Below are positions 43,243-53,093 of a stretch of DNA of 64,000 nucleotides, piece by piece (within the stretch, counting starts at the first letter, position 1; each line of letters starts with the position of its first letter). Position numbers and translations under genes: made by a program. Under the pieces are notes generated by a model. It was given only the letters and a program-made list of their open reading frames with translations, had not been told where the DNA came from and made no database searches. This stretch comes from Virgibacillus proomii (GTDB taxonomy: Bacteria; Bacillota; Bacilli; Bacillales; Amphibacillaceae), in the NCBI RefSeq assembly GCF_018916875.1, contig NZ_JAHLNO010000027.1:1-64000 (forward strand), in the 5' to 3' direction.

Positions 43243-43602
43243 GTGGTGTCTACATTGAAAATTGGAAAACGAATTGTTACATTAAGAGAAGCTAGAAACT
43301 GGACACAACGTGAGCTCGCTAAACGCATGAACATAAATGTCAGTGTGATGAATCGAATTGAATCCGGAGATAGACCTATGAAAGATCATGAATTAGACAG
43401 ACTAGCAACAGTACTAAATGTTACCACTGACTATTTACTAGGCAGATCCGATAAACCTAAGCTCACGGAAGAAGAAGCATTTACAGCATTTCGTAATGAT
43501 CCTTCACTAGAAAGATGGTATAAAGAATTACCAAAGAGTAAAGAAGAAGATCTCCGAAGATTAAAAAGAATATGGGAAGCTTTTAAAGAAGAAGAGAAAT
43601 AA
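43243..43602 (+). CDS. XRE-family repressor
   Basis: The 119-residue (or 115 if TTG 43255 is used) protein has an N-terminal HTH (IGKRIVTLREARNWTQRELA, KRMNINVSVMNRIESGDRP) followed by LATVLNVTTDYLLGRSDKP, and a short acidic C-terminus. It has no LexA-like autoprotease domain, so release needs another factor, here most likely the ImmA protease downstream and/or LexA. It is divergent from the late regulator and flanked by three operator repeats. Confidence 0.9.
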   Translation: MVSTLKIGKRIVTLREARNWTQRELAKRMNINVSVMNRIESGDRPMKDHELDRLATVLNVTTDYLLGRSDKPKLTEEEAFTAFRNDPSLERWYKELPKSKEEDLRRLKRIWEAFKEEEK

Positions 43603-43605
43603 GAG

Positions 43606-43740
43606 GATGTTCAAAAAGTCTGGTAAGAATGATACGGCGAATTTATAAGCTTTTCTTTTTCAAGGGAAAGAAAATAGCTTCAACAGCGACACACCGCAAT
43701 TTTTTAAGGACATTGGATCTATTTATCTTTGAACACGCAC
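43606..43740 (-). repeat. solitary R-type repeat, inverted
   Basis: TTTTTCAAGGGAAAG and TAGCTTCAACAGCGACACAC resemble the reverse complement of the units at 22541-22880. This is the only related copy in the opposite orientation, and it lacks repeat A flanks. Confidence 0.5.
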
Positions 43741-43812
43741 TTATAGTGTATTTAATGTACACTATTTATTTTTCATACGTAATCGAACATATATTCTATT
43801 TGGGAGGATCTA

Positions 43813-44274
43813 ATGTTTTATTACACACGTACAGAGGACTATGTTAAACAATTACTATTAAAATTAAATATAAATCAGCCTTCTGATTTAACTATTGATA
43901 AAATCTCCAATGCACTACGGGTTCCTGTTTATTATTGGGAATTTAGCAGTGAAACGGTTTATCGAAACGGGAAATGCCTTATTTTCTTACAGGCGACAAA
44001 CAGGGAGCAAGTACAATGGCAAGAATTCAGTCATGAAATTGCTCATTTCCTGTGGCATACTGGAAGGCAAGAGTTCTTACCGCCCACGTTTATTGAATTA
44101 CAAGAATGGCAAGCTAATTATTTCAGCTACCACCTATGTGTACCTACTTTTATGTTAGAACGCGTAAAAACGAAAATAACACCAAAGCATGTGATGAATT
44201 TATTTAATGTTGAATACGAGTTTGCCTGTAAACGTTTAGAAATGTATCGAAATAAATGGCTCGCTTCTATCTAA
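43813..44274 (+). CDS. ImmA/IrrE-family metallopeptidase
   Basis: The 153-residue protein carries the zinc motif HEIAHFLWH (EFSHEIAHFLWHTGRQEFLP) and a downstream Glu-rich helix with ELQEWQANYFSYHLCVP, typical of ImmA proteins that cleave the XRE repressor after DNA damage. GGGAGGATCTA precedes the ATG. It follows the repressor on the same strand after 210 bp that contain an R-type repeat. Confidence 0.9.
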   Translation: MFYYTRTEDYVKQLLLKLNINQPSDLTIDKISNALRVPVYYWEFSSETVYRNGKCLIFLQATNREQVQWQEFSHEIAHFLWHTGRQEFLPPTFIELQEWQANYFSYHLCVPTFMLERVKTKITPKHVMNLFNVEYEFACKRLEMYRNKWLASI

Positions 44275-44513
44275 AACAAGCCTTACATAATAGACTTACA
44301 TTTCATTTGCAGTTTGTTAATTATTACCTTGGCAGTTTACCTCCCGCCCTACTTCAGAGTTCGTCTTAGGGCGGAGGGGCTTACTGTCGTGTAAATAACC
44401 AATGCGTTAATGAAGAAAAAACATGGCTAGTGCAGGTAATTGACCAGTTGTACTTATACTGCACAGAAAAATTTCCGACATCGAGTCAACCGAATTTTAT
44501 TCTACCAACAAGA
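44275..44513. other. intergenic with hairpin and repeat C copy 2
   Basis: A strong stem CCTCCGCCCTAAG-type (CTCCCGCCCTA / TAGGGCGGAG, 44340-44378) stands between GGCAGTTTAC and CTTACTGTCGTGT, similar to the second stem of repeat A2 and possibly a diverged copy. Repeat C copy 2 is at 44424-44470. Confidence 0.45.
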
Positions 44514-46802
44514 TTATTTTTGAGAGGCCAACTGCTTATTTCTCACTTCTTTTGCAGCTTGCACCATAACTTTTAAGGCGGCAATGGTTTCATCTTCTTT
44601 TCGTGTTTTTAAACCACAGTCCGGGTTAATCCAAAATTGGTTGGGTGCAATCGTTTGTAATGCACGATGAATATTTTGCTTGATTTCCTCAACTGATGGA
44701 ATACGTGGACTATGGATATCATAAACACCTAAACCAATTTCTTTTTGGTACGTATTTTCTTCAAAAATAGAGACGATCTCACCATGACTCCGTGACGTTT
44801 CAATTGAGATTACGTCTGCATCAAGGTCATCGATACAATCAAAAATATCTTCAAAATTGGAATAGCACATATGTGTATGAATTTGTATTTCGGGACTAGC
44901 CGTTGCCGTTGCAAGACGAAAAACATATGACGATTCTGTTAAATATTCGTTCCACTTTTTCCGATCAAGTGGCAACCCTTCACGTAAAGCTGGTTCATCT
45001 ACTTGAATAATGGTTATGCCATTTTCTTCTAAGGATTCTATTTCCTTTTGTAAAGCTAAAGCAATTTGTTTCATAATTTCATAGCGTGGTGTTGAATCAT
45101 GAACAAAAGACCAATTTAAAATCGTAACCGGTCCTGTTAACATCCCTTTCACCGGACGTTTTGTTAACGATTGTGTATAAACGCTCTCCTTCACCGTTAT
45201 CGGTTCATCCCAAGACACATCTCCAAAAATCAATGGTGGTTTGACACAACGTGAGCCATATGACTGCACCCAGCCAAACTCTGTCACAGTAAAACCTGTC
45301 AGTTTTTCACCAAAGTATTCTACCATGTCATTTCGTTCAAACTCACCATGAACGAGAACGTCGATATCGAGTTCTTCCTGAATTTTGATCCAGCGTTTAA
45401 TTTGCTCCTCCATAAACTGTTCATACGCTTGATCCGTAATCTCACCTTTCTTCCATTTGGTACGTGTTCTTCTTACTTCAGGTGTTTGCGGTAAACTGCC
45501 AATTGTCGTTGTCGGCAGTAACGGTAATTGCAAACATTGCTGTTGCTTTTCTATCCGTTCTGCAAATGGTATGGTTCGTTGTGCATCATCACTCGTTAAA
45601 TTGGCTACTTTTTTTCTTACTTCATTATTGGATTGATACGTCTCTATTAATTGTTTAATTGCTTCATTCGCTTGATCTAATTCTGGTTGAATGGAGACTA
45701 TACCATCATTCAATCCTTTCGTTAATGTAACTGCTTCGTCCAACTTCTCCTCAGCAAACGAAAGTCCTTCTAAAATGACCTGATCCAGCTTTTGTTCTAA
45801 TGTTTTTGTTACCGGAACATGCAAGAGCGAACAAGATGGTTGAATAATAAGCTGGTCATGATGAACTAGCTGTCTAATCACTTCCAAAATCGTATGCTTT
45901 TCTGGTAAATTAGCTCGCCAAACATTACGTCCATCAATAATCCCGGCTGCTAACACCTTATCCTTGGGAAATCCATACGTTTTTAATAGTTCTAAAGAAT
46001 CTCCGTGAACAAAATCCATGCCAATCGCTTTTACTGGAAGATTCACTATATTTTCATAAGCGGTTATTTTTTCAAAATACGTTTGTAAAATAATCTGCGC
46101 ATGAGGTACGTGTTCAGCAAAAGCTTCATACACTTTTTCAACTACTGCAATTTCTTCTTTCGATAATTGCGTTACTAAGATTGGCTCATCTATCTGAATC
46201 CAAGATGCCCCCGCTTCGACAAGTTCCTGTAAGATCTGTACATATTGTGGTATAAATTTCTCCACAATTGTTGAAAACTCCTGCTGGTCATAACCCTTTG
46301 CCAGTTTTACAAATGTAACTGGGCCTAAAAGGACAGGCTTTCCATCAATACCTAGTTTTTCTTTAGCTTCTTGATAAAAGGTTAAAGCACGGTTTTCTAC
46401 TAGTGAAGGCTTAACGCCATTTAATTCGGGAACGATATAATGATAGTTTGTGTTAAACCATTTCGTCATTTCTGAAGCGACTGCCTCATCTGTTCCCCGT
46501 GCAATAGCGAAGTATGTGTACACATCTACTTTTCCACCAGTATAGTTAAAACGTTTCGGTACGATTCCAAAAGTAATGGCCGTATCTAAAACATGATCAT
46601 ATAAGGAAAAATCATTTACCGGAATTAAATCAATTCCTTTTTCCTGTTGTTTTTTCAAATTGCGTAACCGGATTTCTGTTGTTTTATCAATTAATTCCGT
46701 CTCAGAAATAACTCCGCTCCAAAAATTTTCTAATGCTCTTTTCCACTCGCAATTTTCTCCAATTCTTGGATAACCAATATTCGAACTCTTTATTTTTGAC
46801 AT
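44514..46802 (-). CDS. metE: cobalamin-independent methionine synthase
   Basis: MetE transfers the methyl group of 5-methyl-THF-triglutamate to homocysteine. The 762-residue protein has the full two-barrel structure: N-terminal [20 protein letters not shown] and C-terminal [20 protein letters not shown]. Zinc ligands are visible in [10 protein letters not shown] (His and Cys) and NPDCGLKTR (Cys). TGGAGGAG precedes the ATG. It follows the fused metF-type gene by 169 bp, without an obvious terminator between them, in the order metI - metH/metF - metE. Confidence 0.97.
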   Translation of the reverse strand: MSKIKSSNIGYPRIGENCEWKRALENFWSGVISETELIDKTTEIRLRNLKKQQEKGIDLIPVNDFSLYDHVLDTAITFGIVPKRFNYTGGKVDVYTYFAIARGTDEAVASEMTKWFNTNYHYIVPELNGVKPSLVENRALTFYQEAKEKLGIDGKPVLLGPVTFVKLAKGYDQQEFSTIVEKFIPQYVQILQELVEAGASWIQIDEPILVTQLSKEEIAVVEKVYEAFAEHVPHAQIILQTYFEKITAYENIVNLPVKAIGMDFVHGDSLELLKTYGFPKDKVLAAGIIDGRNVWRANLPEKHTILEVIRQLVHHDQLIIQPSCSLLHVPVTKTLEQKLDQVILEGLSFAEEKLDEAVTLTKGLNDGIVSIQPELDQANEAIKQLIETYQSNNEVRKKVANLTSDDAQRTIPFAERIEKQQQCLQLPLLPTTTIGSLPQTPEVRRTRTKWKKGEITDQAYEQFMEEQIKRWIKIQEELDIDVLVHGEFERNDMVEYFGEKLTGFTVTEFGWVQSYGSRCVKPPLIFGDVSWDEPITVKESVYTQSLTKRPVKGMLTGPVTILNWSFVHDSTPRYEIMKQIALALQKEIESLEENGITIIQVDEPALREGLPLDRKKWNEYLTESSYVFRLATATASPEIQIHTHMCYSNFEDIFDCIDDLDADVISIETSRSHGEIVSIFEENTYQKEIGLGVYDIHSPRIPSVEEIKQNIHRALQTIAPNQFWINPDCGLKTRKEDETIAALKVMVQAAKEVRNKQLASQK

Positions 46803-46971
46803 ATAGACTCCTCCATTTTTTATATTTGATAAAAAATTATGAGATAAATACTATTGATTATTGACATTTTCCCTCGGGTTCCCAGCTTCCAGGATAGGTT
46901 AATTAATTATGTTCTAAACGACTATCGTTTAGATTTTGATGTATACTTATCCTCAAGCCCTACACCCTAAA

Positions 46972-48819
46972 TTAATGTAAGGATAAGCTTGCTTGCACTC
47001 GCATGGCATTTTTTTTTTGATGAATATAGTTAACTAATTCGACGATCATATCATAGCGCATAAACGGAGTGATAAGATATATCCCGTGAAAATGTTCAAA
47101 AGCTGTATCAAGTAGCTCTTTCGAAATAGCAATACTTTCTTTTGTTGATTGTTGTCGATTTCCTTCTGCTGCTTTCATACGGGATCGAACTTCATCCGTA
47201 AGCTTTATCCCCGGAACTTCATGATGTAAAAATTCAGCATTTTTTGTAGACGTTAATGGCATAATTCCAATAAAAATCGGTGTCTCTATATGTGAGGTCG
47301 CTTGTTTCAAAGCAATTATTTTCTCTTTGCTATAAACGGGCTGTGTCATGATATAATCAGCACCGCTTGCTATTTTTCTCTCCAATCGAGCAACCGCTTT
47401 TTCTACATTATTCACATTTGGATTAAAAGCTGCCCCCACTGTAAATGAGGTATGTTCTCTTAGAGAATGCCCGGAAAATGACATGCCTTTATTTCCTTTT
47501 TTAATTAATTCAATTAACTTAAACGAATTAACATCAAAAACAGAAGTTGCTCCTGGGAAACTGCCAATTTTAGTTGGATCCCCTGTTATAACTAAAATTT
47601 CATGAATTCCTAAAATGTTTAATCCCATCAAATGTGACTGTAAACCAATTAAATTACGATCTCGGCAAGCTATATGGACTAACGGTTTAATTCCGTGCTC
47701 TTTAATAATTGTAGCAATAGCTGTATTACATATTCGCGGTGTTGCAAGCGAATTATCAGCAAGTGTCACTGCGTCGATTCCAGCTTCTTTTAATGCTTGT
47801 ATTCCCTGGTGATATTCTGTCATATCTAAATGTTTCGGAGCATCTAATTCAACGATAATGGTATGTCGTTCTTTTGCTAATTCTGCCAGCGATTTTTCTT
47901 TTCGTTTCCTTTTTAAAATTACTCTCTCTCGCTTCGGAATTTCTACCACTTTTTCTGTAATCGGGCCCGTATCTTTTAATCCTTCAGCTAATGCTTTAAT
48001 ATGATCAGGAGTTGTTCCACAACAACCACCTACTAAACGTACCCCCTGCTCTCGCAATTGTCCGGCACACTGTTTAAAATAAGCCGGTTCATTCTCGTAA
48101 TAAAGTACACCATCCCGATATGCAGGCAAGCTTGCGTTTGGATATGCAGCTAAAAAAGCCTTTTTTGGTAAAGGAACCGATTGTAAGGATGTAATCATTT
48201 GGGATGGGCCAAAACGACAGTTAACACCAACAAGATCGGTACCCAAGGATTCCAGTTGCTGGAACGCTTTAGCCAAAGGTGTACCATTTTCCAAAACTCC
48301 CGGAACATGCATCGACACATTTGCAATAATAGGGATTTCCGTTTCCTCTCTAGCAATTTCTAATACCATTGTTAACTCATCAAGATTATAATAGGTTTCT
48401 AAAATAAGCCCATCTATTCCTTCTAAAAGTAAACAATATAATTGTTCTCGAAAGCTTCGTTTAATTTCTTCTTTCGTTTCATTTAATGCTTGAACACCGT
48501 GAATACCGCCAATCCCCCCTAAAATATATACTCCTTTTTGACGAGCTTGCTTTGCAATTTGTACTGCTTTTTGGTTCATCTTTTTAACTTGCTCTTCTAA
48601 GCCGTATCGTGCCAATTTAATATAATTTGCACCATATGTGTTTGTTTGAATGACTGTTGCTCCAGCATGAATATACGCTTCATGCACCTGTTGAACTTGA
48701 TCTGGATGGGTTATGTTTAATTGTTCAAAACTTTGATCGATGCCATACGAATATAGCATCGTTCCCATTGCACCATCGGCAATTAAAATATTTTCTTGTA
48801 ACTGTTGTAATAAGCTCAT
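46972..48819 (-). CDS. yitJ: bifunctional homocysteine S-methyltransferase / methylenetetrahydrofolate reductase (YitJ type)
   Basis: The 615-residue fusion has an N-terminal S-methyltransferase (LIADGAMGTMLYSYGIDQSF; zinc site VNCRFGPS and RLVGGCCGTTPDHIKAL) up to about residue 285, a charged linker (KRERVILKRKRKEKS) and a C-terminal FAD-dependent MetF domain (LADNSLATPRICNTAIA; HIACRDRN; ILVITGDP; DYIMTQPVYS). It supplies methyl-THF and methylates homocysteine. Its ATG overlaps the metI stop and AGGAGGTG lies inside metI. Confidence 0.94.
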   Translation of the reverse strand: MSLLQQLQENILIADGAMGTMLYSYGIDQSFEQLNITHPDQVQQVHEAYIHAGATVIQTNTYGANYIKLARYGLEEQVKKMNQKAVQIAKQARQKGVYILGGIGGIHGVQALNETKEEIKRSFREQLYCLLLEGIDGLILETYYNLDELTMVLEIAREETEIPIIANVSMHVPGVLENGTPLAKAFQQLESLGTDLVGVNCRFGPSQMITSLQSVPLPKKAFLAAYPNASLPAYRDGVLYYENEPAYFKQCAGQLREQGVRLVGGCCGTTPDHIKALAEGLKDTGPITEKVVEIPKRERVILKRKRKEKSLAELAKERHTIIVELDAPKHLDMTEYHQGIQALKEAGIDAVTLADNSLATPRICNTAIATIIKEHGIKPLVHIACRDRNLIGLQSHLMGLNILGIHEILVITGDPTKIGSFPGATSVFDVNSFKLIELIKKGNKGMSFSGHSLREHTSFTVGAAFNPNVNNVEKAVARLERKIASGADYIMTQPVYSKEKIIALKQATSHIETPIFIGIMPLTSTKNAEFLHHEVPGIKLTDEVRSRMKAAEGNRQQSTKESIAISKELLDTAFEHFHGIYLITPFMRYDMIVELVNYIHQKKNAMRVQASLSLH

Positions 48820-49943
48820 GTTGGCTTCACCTCCTCCTTTACGATTAAATCAAACGCTTGATTTAAATCTGCAATTAGATCATTTGCGTGTTCGATACCC
48901 ACTGAAATACGCAGTAAACGATTAGACAAACCATATGCATTGCGAATTTCTTCCGGAATATCCATATGTGTTTGGGTAACAGGATACGTAATAAAGCTCT
49001 CTACTCCTCCTAGACTCTCTGCAAAGGTAAATAATTGTACAGCCTTTAAAAACAGTGGTGCGTAAACTTCATCGAGAATTTCAAAACTGACCATGCCGCC
49101 CCGACCGGGATAGTAAACATCCGTAACAAGCGGGTGCTGTTGCAAATACGGAACGATTTGCTTTGCATTGGCTTCTTGCTTCTCCATTCTCAACGCTAAC
49201 GTTTTTATCCCTCGGATCAGACTAAAGCAATCATATGGTGATAAGATAGCTCCTATTGACTGATGAAGAAAAGTAAGTTGTTTACTAAGTTTTTCTCCTT
49301 TGGCAATTACCAATCCCGCTAACACATCATTGTGCCCAGCTAAGTATTTCGTTGCACTATGGATGACGATATCCGCTCCTTCTCTAATCGGCTGTTGAAT
49401 TAACGGAGTATACAGCGTGTTATCTACAATTAAAAGCAAATCATACTGTTTAGCGATGTTCGAAACTTTTGCTAAATCTACCGTTCGCATTAACGGATTC
49501 GTGGGTGATTCAATAAAAATTGCCTGTGTATTTTCTTTGATGTTTGAAGCTAATGTATCGTAACAATCGCCTTCCCAGTAGGTAAATTCAAACCCGTATT
49601 TATCTTGAAGCATTGCAAATAGTCGATAATTCCCCCCATAAATGTCTCGTGACGAAATAAAATGCGTATTTTTATGAAACAGGGAAAAAACTAATTGTAC
49701 TGCTGCCATCCCAGAAGCTGTAGCAAAGGCTTTGTCTCCGTATTCCAGCTGGGCTACTGCTTCTTCAAGTACATCACGAGTAGGACTTCCACAGCGGGAA
49801 TAATCATAGCCCTCATTCGAGCTAATTTCCGTATGGCGAAAAGCAGTAGAGAAATAGACCGGCGTACTTACCGCATGAAATAGCTCATCTTTACGATTTC
49901 CAATTTGCGTGAAAAACGTTTCTCGCCTACATCGTTCTTTCAT
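48816..49943 (-). CDS. metI: cystathionine gamma-synthase / O-acetylhomoserine thiolyase, PLP enzyme
   Basis: The 375-residue protein belongs to the Cys/Met-metabolism PLP family. Motifs are YDYSRCGSPTRDVLEEAVAQ, ATASGMAAVQLVFSL, FIESPTNPLMRTVDL, VDNTLYTPLIQQP and the PLP-lysine SATKYLAGHNDVLAGLV; it ends LRISVGIEHANDLIADL. MetI makes cystathionine or homocysteine from O-acyl-homoserine. AAAGGAG lies nine bases before the ATG. It opens the methionine operon; the S-box lies further upstream, before yezD. Confidence 0.93.
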   Translation of the reverse strand: MKERCRRETFFTQIGNRKDELFHAVSTPVYFSTAFRHTEISSNEGYDYSRCGSPTRDVLEEAVAQLEYGDKAFATASGMAAVQLVFSLFHKNTHFISSRDIYGGNYRLFAMLQDKYGFEFTYWEGDCYDTLASNIKENTQAIFIESPTNPLMRTVDLAKVSNIAKQYDLLLIVDNTLYTPLIQQPIREGADIVIHSATKYLAGHNDVLAGLVIAKGEKLSKQLTFLHQSIGAILSPYDCFSLIRGIKTLALRMEKQEANAKQIVPYLQQHPLVTDVYYPGRGGMVSFEILDEVYAPLFLKAVQLFTFAESLGGVESFITYPVTQTHMDIPEEIRNAYGLSNRLLRISVGIEHANDLIADLNQAFDLIVKEEVKPT

Positions 49944-50097
49944 TATATAAGCTCTCCTTTCTATGAAATAACAAAAATTTGAACAGGGCTAACGTGCCTC
50001 GTCCACACGCGTAAAATTTTCGCTGTCAAATCCGTTTTTGAATAAAAATTTATACTCTCTTACGTGTAACGATAAAAATACTTTTCCTAACATAGAA

Positions 50098-50150
50098 AAA
50101 GGCATCCTACACCTTTTCTAATAATTTGATAGGTGAAAGATGCCTTTAGT
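50098..50150 (-). terminator. terminator between yezD-like gene and metI
   Basis: Minus strand: AAAGGCATCTTTCACCTATC pairs with AAAAGGTGTAGGATGCCTTT and is followed by TTCTATG. The stem is long with two small internal loops. Confidence 0.7.
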
Positions 50151-50168
50151 TGTCTAATCGGCATGAAA

Positions 50169-50342
50169 TTATTTACATTTTTGCAATGAATGATTTTTAC
50201 TTGTATTGGTAAACCGCTTTTTCTCCGTTATGTCCATTTGCGTAACCCTTCCATCATGGACGGTAATGATGACAGATCCGTATTCCATTTCGTCTAAGCT
50301 TTTCCTTAAATATTGCCATTGTACTTCATCTAATTTACTCAT
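50169..50342 (-). CDS. yezD: YezD-family small protein (DUF2292), 57 aa
   Basis: ATG 50342 (MSKLDEVQWQYLRKSLDEME then YGSVIITVHDGRVTQMDITE) is preceded by GGGAAGATGAGAAA; earlier in-frame starts lack a ribosome binding site. The YGSVIITVHDGRVTQ(M/I) core defines DUF2292 proteins, which in Bacillales are often S-box-regulated with sulphur genes. A SAM-I riboswitch and its terminator lie directly upstream. Function is unknown. Confidence 0.82.
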   Translation of the reverse strand: MSKLDEVQWQYLRKSLDEMEYGSVIITVHDGRVTQMDITEKKRFTNTSKNHSLQKCK

Positions 50343-50466
50343 TTTCTCATCTTCCCTTCTTTTCATTGTACAAAGTACAAGCACCAAAAATGATTTGGAA
50401 CTTGTAAAGCAATTGCCCATTTTATTTAGGAAGGGTTACCTATTATTGAATGATCCAATAACAATA

Positions 50467-50502
50467 TAAAAACCTCTTCCTAATAGAAATAAGAAGAGGT
50501 TA
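50467..50502 (-). terminator. riboswitch expression-platform terminator
   Basis: Minus strand: AACCTCTTC and GAAGAGGTT close a small loop followed by TTTATATTG. The left arm can alternatively pair with ATAAGAAGAG at the aptamer end, the usual S-box switch. Confidence 0.8.
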
Positions 50503-50521
50503 ATTGTTTAAGTTTTTATCA

Positions 50522-50627
50522 CTCTTCTTATCTTTCAGGCATTGTGCTTGCTGGAATTGGCACAGTACTTTAACAAAGTCTGTTGCCGAGGCTTCACTGG
50601 GCCAGTCCCTCCACCTCTCTGGATAAG
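50522..50627 (-). promoter_or_regulatory. SAM-I (S-box) riboswitch aptamer
   Basis: From 50627 on the minus strand: CTTATCCAGAGAGGTGGAGG, GACTGGCCCAGTGAAGCC, TCGGCAAC and the closing GATAAGAAG. All signature blocks of the SAM-I aptamer are present. It terminates transcription when S-adenosylmethionine is high. Confidence 0.95.
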
Positions 50628-50639
50628 AAATACATGTAT

Positions 50640-51101
50640 ATTAAATTTGTTTATTACTCTACACGGAAAATATATCGTTGTCAATATTTTATTTAAAATT
50701 TGCGAAAATAGGTTAAAAAACTGAGAGGATATTTTACAAGGTAGTAGTAGTTTTACCGGTCACCATAAAAGTTATAATTAGAAAGGGGGTTATTTTGATA
50801 GTTTAATATGATTTAACAATTAGTGCGGTCATTATACTAACCTTAACCATTTTTATATTACCAATAATTAAAATTGCATTCAATCCCAGTCAAATTAAGC
50901 AGGTCCATGCCACATATTGTTTAATTCGTTTTGCGTAAAATTATCCAAGAATAACTCAAACAATCGTAATTGGCATAATGCTTATGATGATGAATGGTTG
51001 TCCAAAATCGTTAAATTGGTGGCTACCATATATACAAAAGTAAAGTAATATCATAGCAACCTGGAAACCATCTTCTCTTTTAGCCATATTGACTTTTATG
51101 A
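50640..51101. other. intergenic, possible decayed membrane gene
   Basis: A broken plus-strand frame between about 50830 and 51045 gives hydrophobic peptide (TILTLTIFILPIIKIAF; ITQTIVIGIMLMMMNG) with stops; it may be a fossil membrane protein. No intact gene. Confidence 0.3.
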
Positions 51102-52190
51102 TTAAGTATTAATATACTTTGCTGGTGTTACGTGTCTAATACCAATTATTCCATCATATTGTTCAGATACAATAAGTTTGCGTTTATCTTCACCCGATTC
51201 GTGTTCAATCAGCTCATTATTATACCACTTTTGATGATCCATGCTTTCAAAAGATTCTAATATAATATCATTGTTGTTTTTAGAAAAAAGATTGTTTTCA
51301 AGGCTGTTTTTTTTATGCCTTTTTATTTTATAGGGTGTACCTATATTATTTGCAATTATTCCCTCTTTCATGTAAATTCCTAAATGATAACTATCCTTGT
51401 GCTTTTCTGAATAGAATTCACCTAATGATTTTTCATTCAACCAACCCTTATGTGCCCAAACTATAAATTTATCTTCAGGCCATTTATTTACTAAAAAAGA
51501 AAGATGCTCAAACATATACTTATCACGATAGTAAGAATACATTTTAAAATTCATTAAACATAGTTCCAAGATTTTCATTCTATTCTCTATGGCTTTTAGA
51601 ATTAAAGTGTAGGTAGTCTCACAAATATCTTGACTTAGCATAATTTCTTTTTTCATATCTTTTAACAAGATATATACACGGCAATAGATTAAATCCAATC
51701 TGTTCTTCTGTAATAGCATTTTCTTTCTCATAAAGATTCTTGCGCTTATTGTATCCAACGTTTTCTCAGCATAGGAAAAATCATTTGCTAAACCATGATC
51801 ATAATTCTCTATAATTGAAAAGATGCTATCATGAAAATAATGATTTTGGTATTGAATATCCATACCGAAAATTGTTAACTCCCTATTTTGTATGATTTTA
51901 AATAACTCGAATAACTCCTTTGTATGCCACACATCGTACAATGAATTCATTAAAAACTCTTTGGTAGACAAATGATATTTATAATGATTTGCTATTGCAA
52001 TTTCTCCAATACCGCTCTCAAAGACAATCTTATTAAAACCAAAATGTTCATGAAGGTATTCAATCATTTTTATTTTTAGTTTTTGTATTTCAGAAACACC
52101 ATGTCCATTTTCACCAAGAAAAATGACTTTCTTTTTTTCAAAAACATCCTTACAATTATTTAGTTCCTCATTTAACTGTTCTAGATCCAT
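51102..52190 (-). CDS. erythromycin esterase family protein
   Basis: The 362-residue product has the Ere-family hallmarks: VIFLGENGHGVSEIQKLKIK near the N-terminus (catalytic Glu/His region), FNKIVFESGIGEIAIAN, and the central FIVWAHKGWLNE block. Erythromycin esterases open the macrolide lactone ring, but the family also includes enzymes of other function (for example succinoglycan-biosynthesis-related), so resistance is not proven. AAGGAG precedes the ATG. It is monocistronic and very AT-rich, and is flanked by a repeat A copy and IS fragments, which suggests acquisition. Confidence 0.78.
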   Translation of the reverse strand: MDLEQLNEELNNCKDVFEKKKVIFLGENGHGVSEIQKLKIKMIEYLHEHFGFNKIVFESGIGEIAIANHYKYHLSTKEFLMNSLYDVWHTKELFELFKIIQNRELTIFGMDIQYQNHYFHDSIFSIIENYDHGLANDFSYAEKTLDTISARIFMRKKMLLQKNRLDLIYCRVYILLKDMKKEIMLSQDICETTYTLILKAIENRMKILELCLMNFKMYSYYRDKYMFEHLSFLVNKWPEDKFIVWAHKGWLNEKSLGEFYSEKHKDSYHLGIYMKEGIIANNIGTPYKIKRHKKNSLENNLFSKNNNDIILESFESMDHQKWYNNELIEHESGEDKRKLIVSEQYDGIIGIRHVTPAKYINT

Positions 52191-52206
52191 AAACTAACTC
52201 CTTAAT

Positions 52207-52370
52207 AAACGAATCTTCAATCAGCGAGGGGTCTCCTTTTATCCCCCACTGATTGTTAGAATGAACAGAATCGGGCATTTGACTTGCAGTTGGTTCCTCC
52301 ATTTATCCTCCTAGGTTTTACCTCGTGCATGGAAGGGCAAGTCTTACTGGCGGTTACATACGGGATTAAA
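52207..52370 (+). repeat. repeat A copy 11, variant A2
   Basis: AATCTTCAATCAGCGAGGGG / CCCCCACTGATTG forms hairpin 1; GCATTTGACTTGCAGTTGG and GGCAAGTCTTACTGGCGGTT form the second stem; it ends ATACGGGATTAAA. Confidence 0.8.
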
Positions 52371-52409
52371 TTTTAATTAACCCACTTTTTATAAACACGG
52401 ATCGTGGGA

Positions 52410-52671
52410 AAATATTTGGTATGGAACATTCCCTCAGTACAAAAGGCTGTCTTAATACGGTAGCAGATGCTACATTAAAGCGTTTAAAACTGAATTTGTG
52501 GGTAAAAGAGAATTTGATGGCCCAAGACAATTACAAATAGAGTTAGCAAATGATATACATTGGTTTAATCATCACCGTGTACATGAACATTTCGATTATT
52601 TCAGCCCTATCCAATTTAAATTACAACACCTCAAAAAACTATCTAAAAAGTATCGACATACTCCCTTTTAA
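52410..52671 (+). pseudogene. IS3-family transposase (OrfB), C-terminal remnant
   Basis: EHSLSTKGCLNTVADATLK, then after a one-base shift FKTEFVGKREFDGPRQLQIE, NDIHWFNHHRVHEHFDYFSP. This is the last quarter of an IS150-like DDE transposase, with the final catalytic-Glu helix region and the WFNxxRxHxxLxYxSP motif. It is frameshifted and lacks the rest. Confidence 0.75.
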
Positions 52672-53093
52672 AAATACACTTATATTGTTTATTCTTTTTG
52701 TAAGTCCGCTTCTATACATTTATCTGCTTTTTCAGCAATAGTATATGCCATAGTTTGAATGATAACTAATCCCATTAGTATCAAAAAAGTATGTTTCAGA
52801 CCGATTTTAATATTCAAAACAAGTAGAATTAAATACAAAACCAGAAAAATATATTTAACTTTTTTAAACTCCTTCTTTTATTCCCCTTTTTAGATTTATG
52901 GAAATCAGGTAAGGATCACATTTTATGATCAAGATGGTACAAGATAGTCAACATTTTATAAAGAGAAAGATGTATAGCTTGGTTCTAATTAGTTTAACAT
53001 TTTAATGTTTTGCTTTCTATCTCTTATCGTTTAAATTTCTTTGTCGCTAATTGTTGATACCATCACTCTGAAAGGACTTATTCTGAATGGGTT
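52672..53093. other. intergenic, no gene seen
   Basis: About 420 AT-rich bases with only chance frames on both strands. Confidence 0.35.

Noticed and set aside
49944..50097. Second S-box directly before metI
   Set aside because: The region lacks the GAGGTGGAGGGA and GGCAACC-type blocks; only the aptamer at 50522-50627 qualifies.
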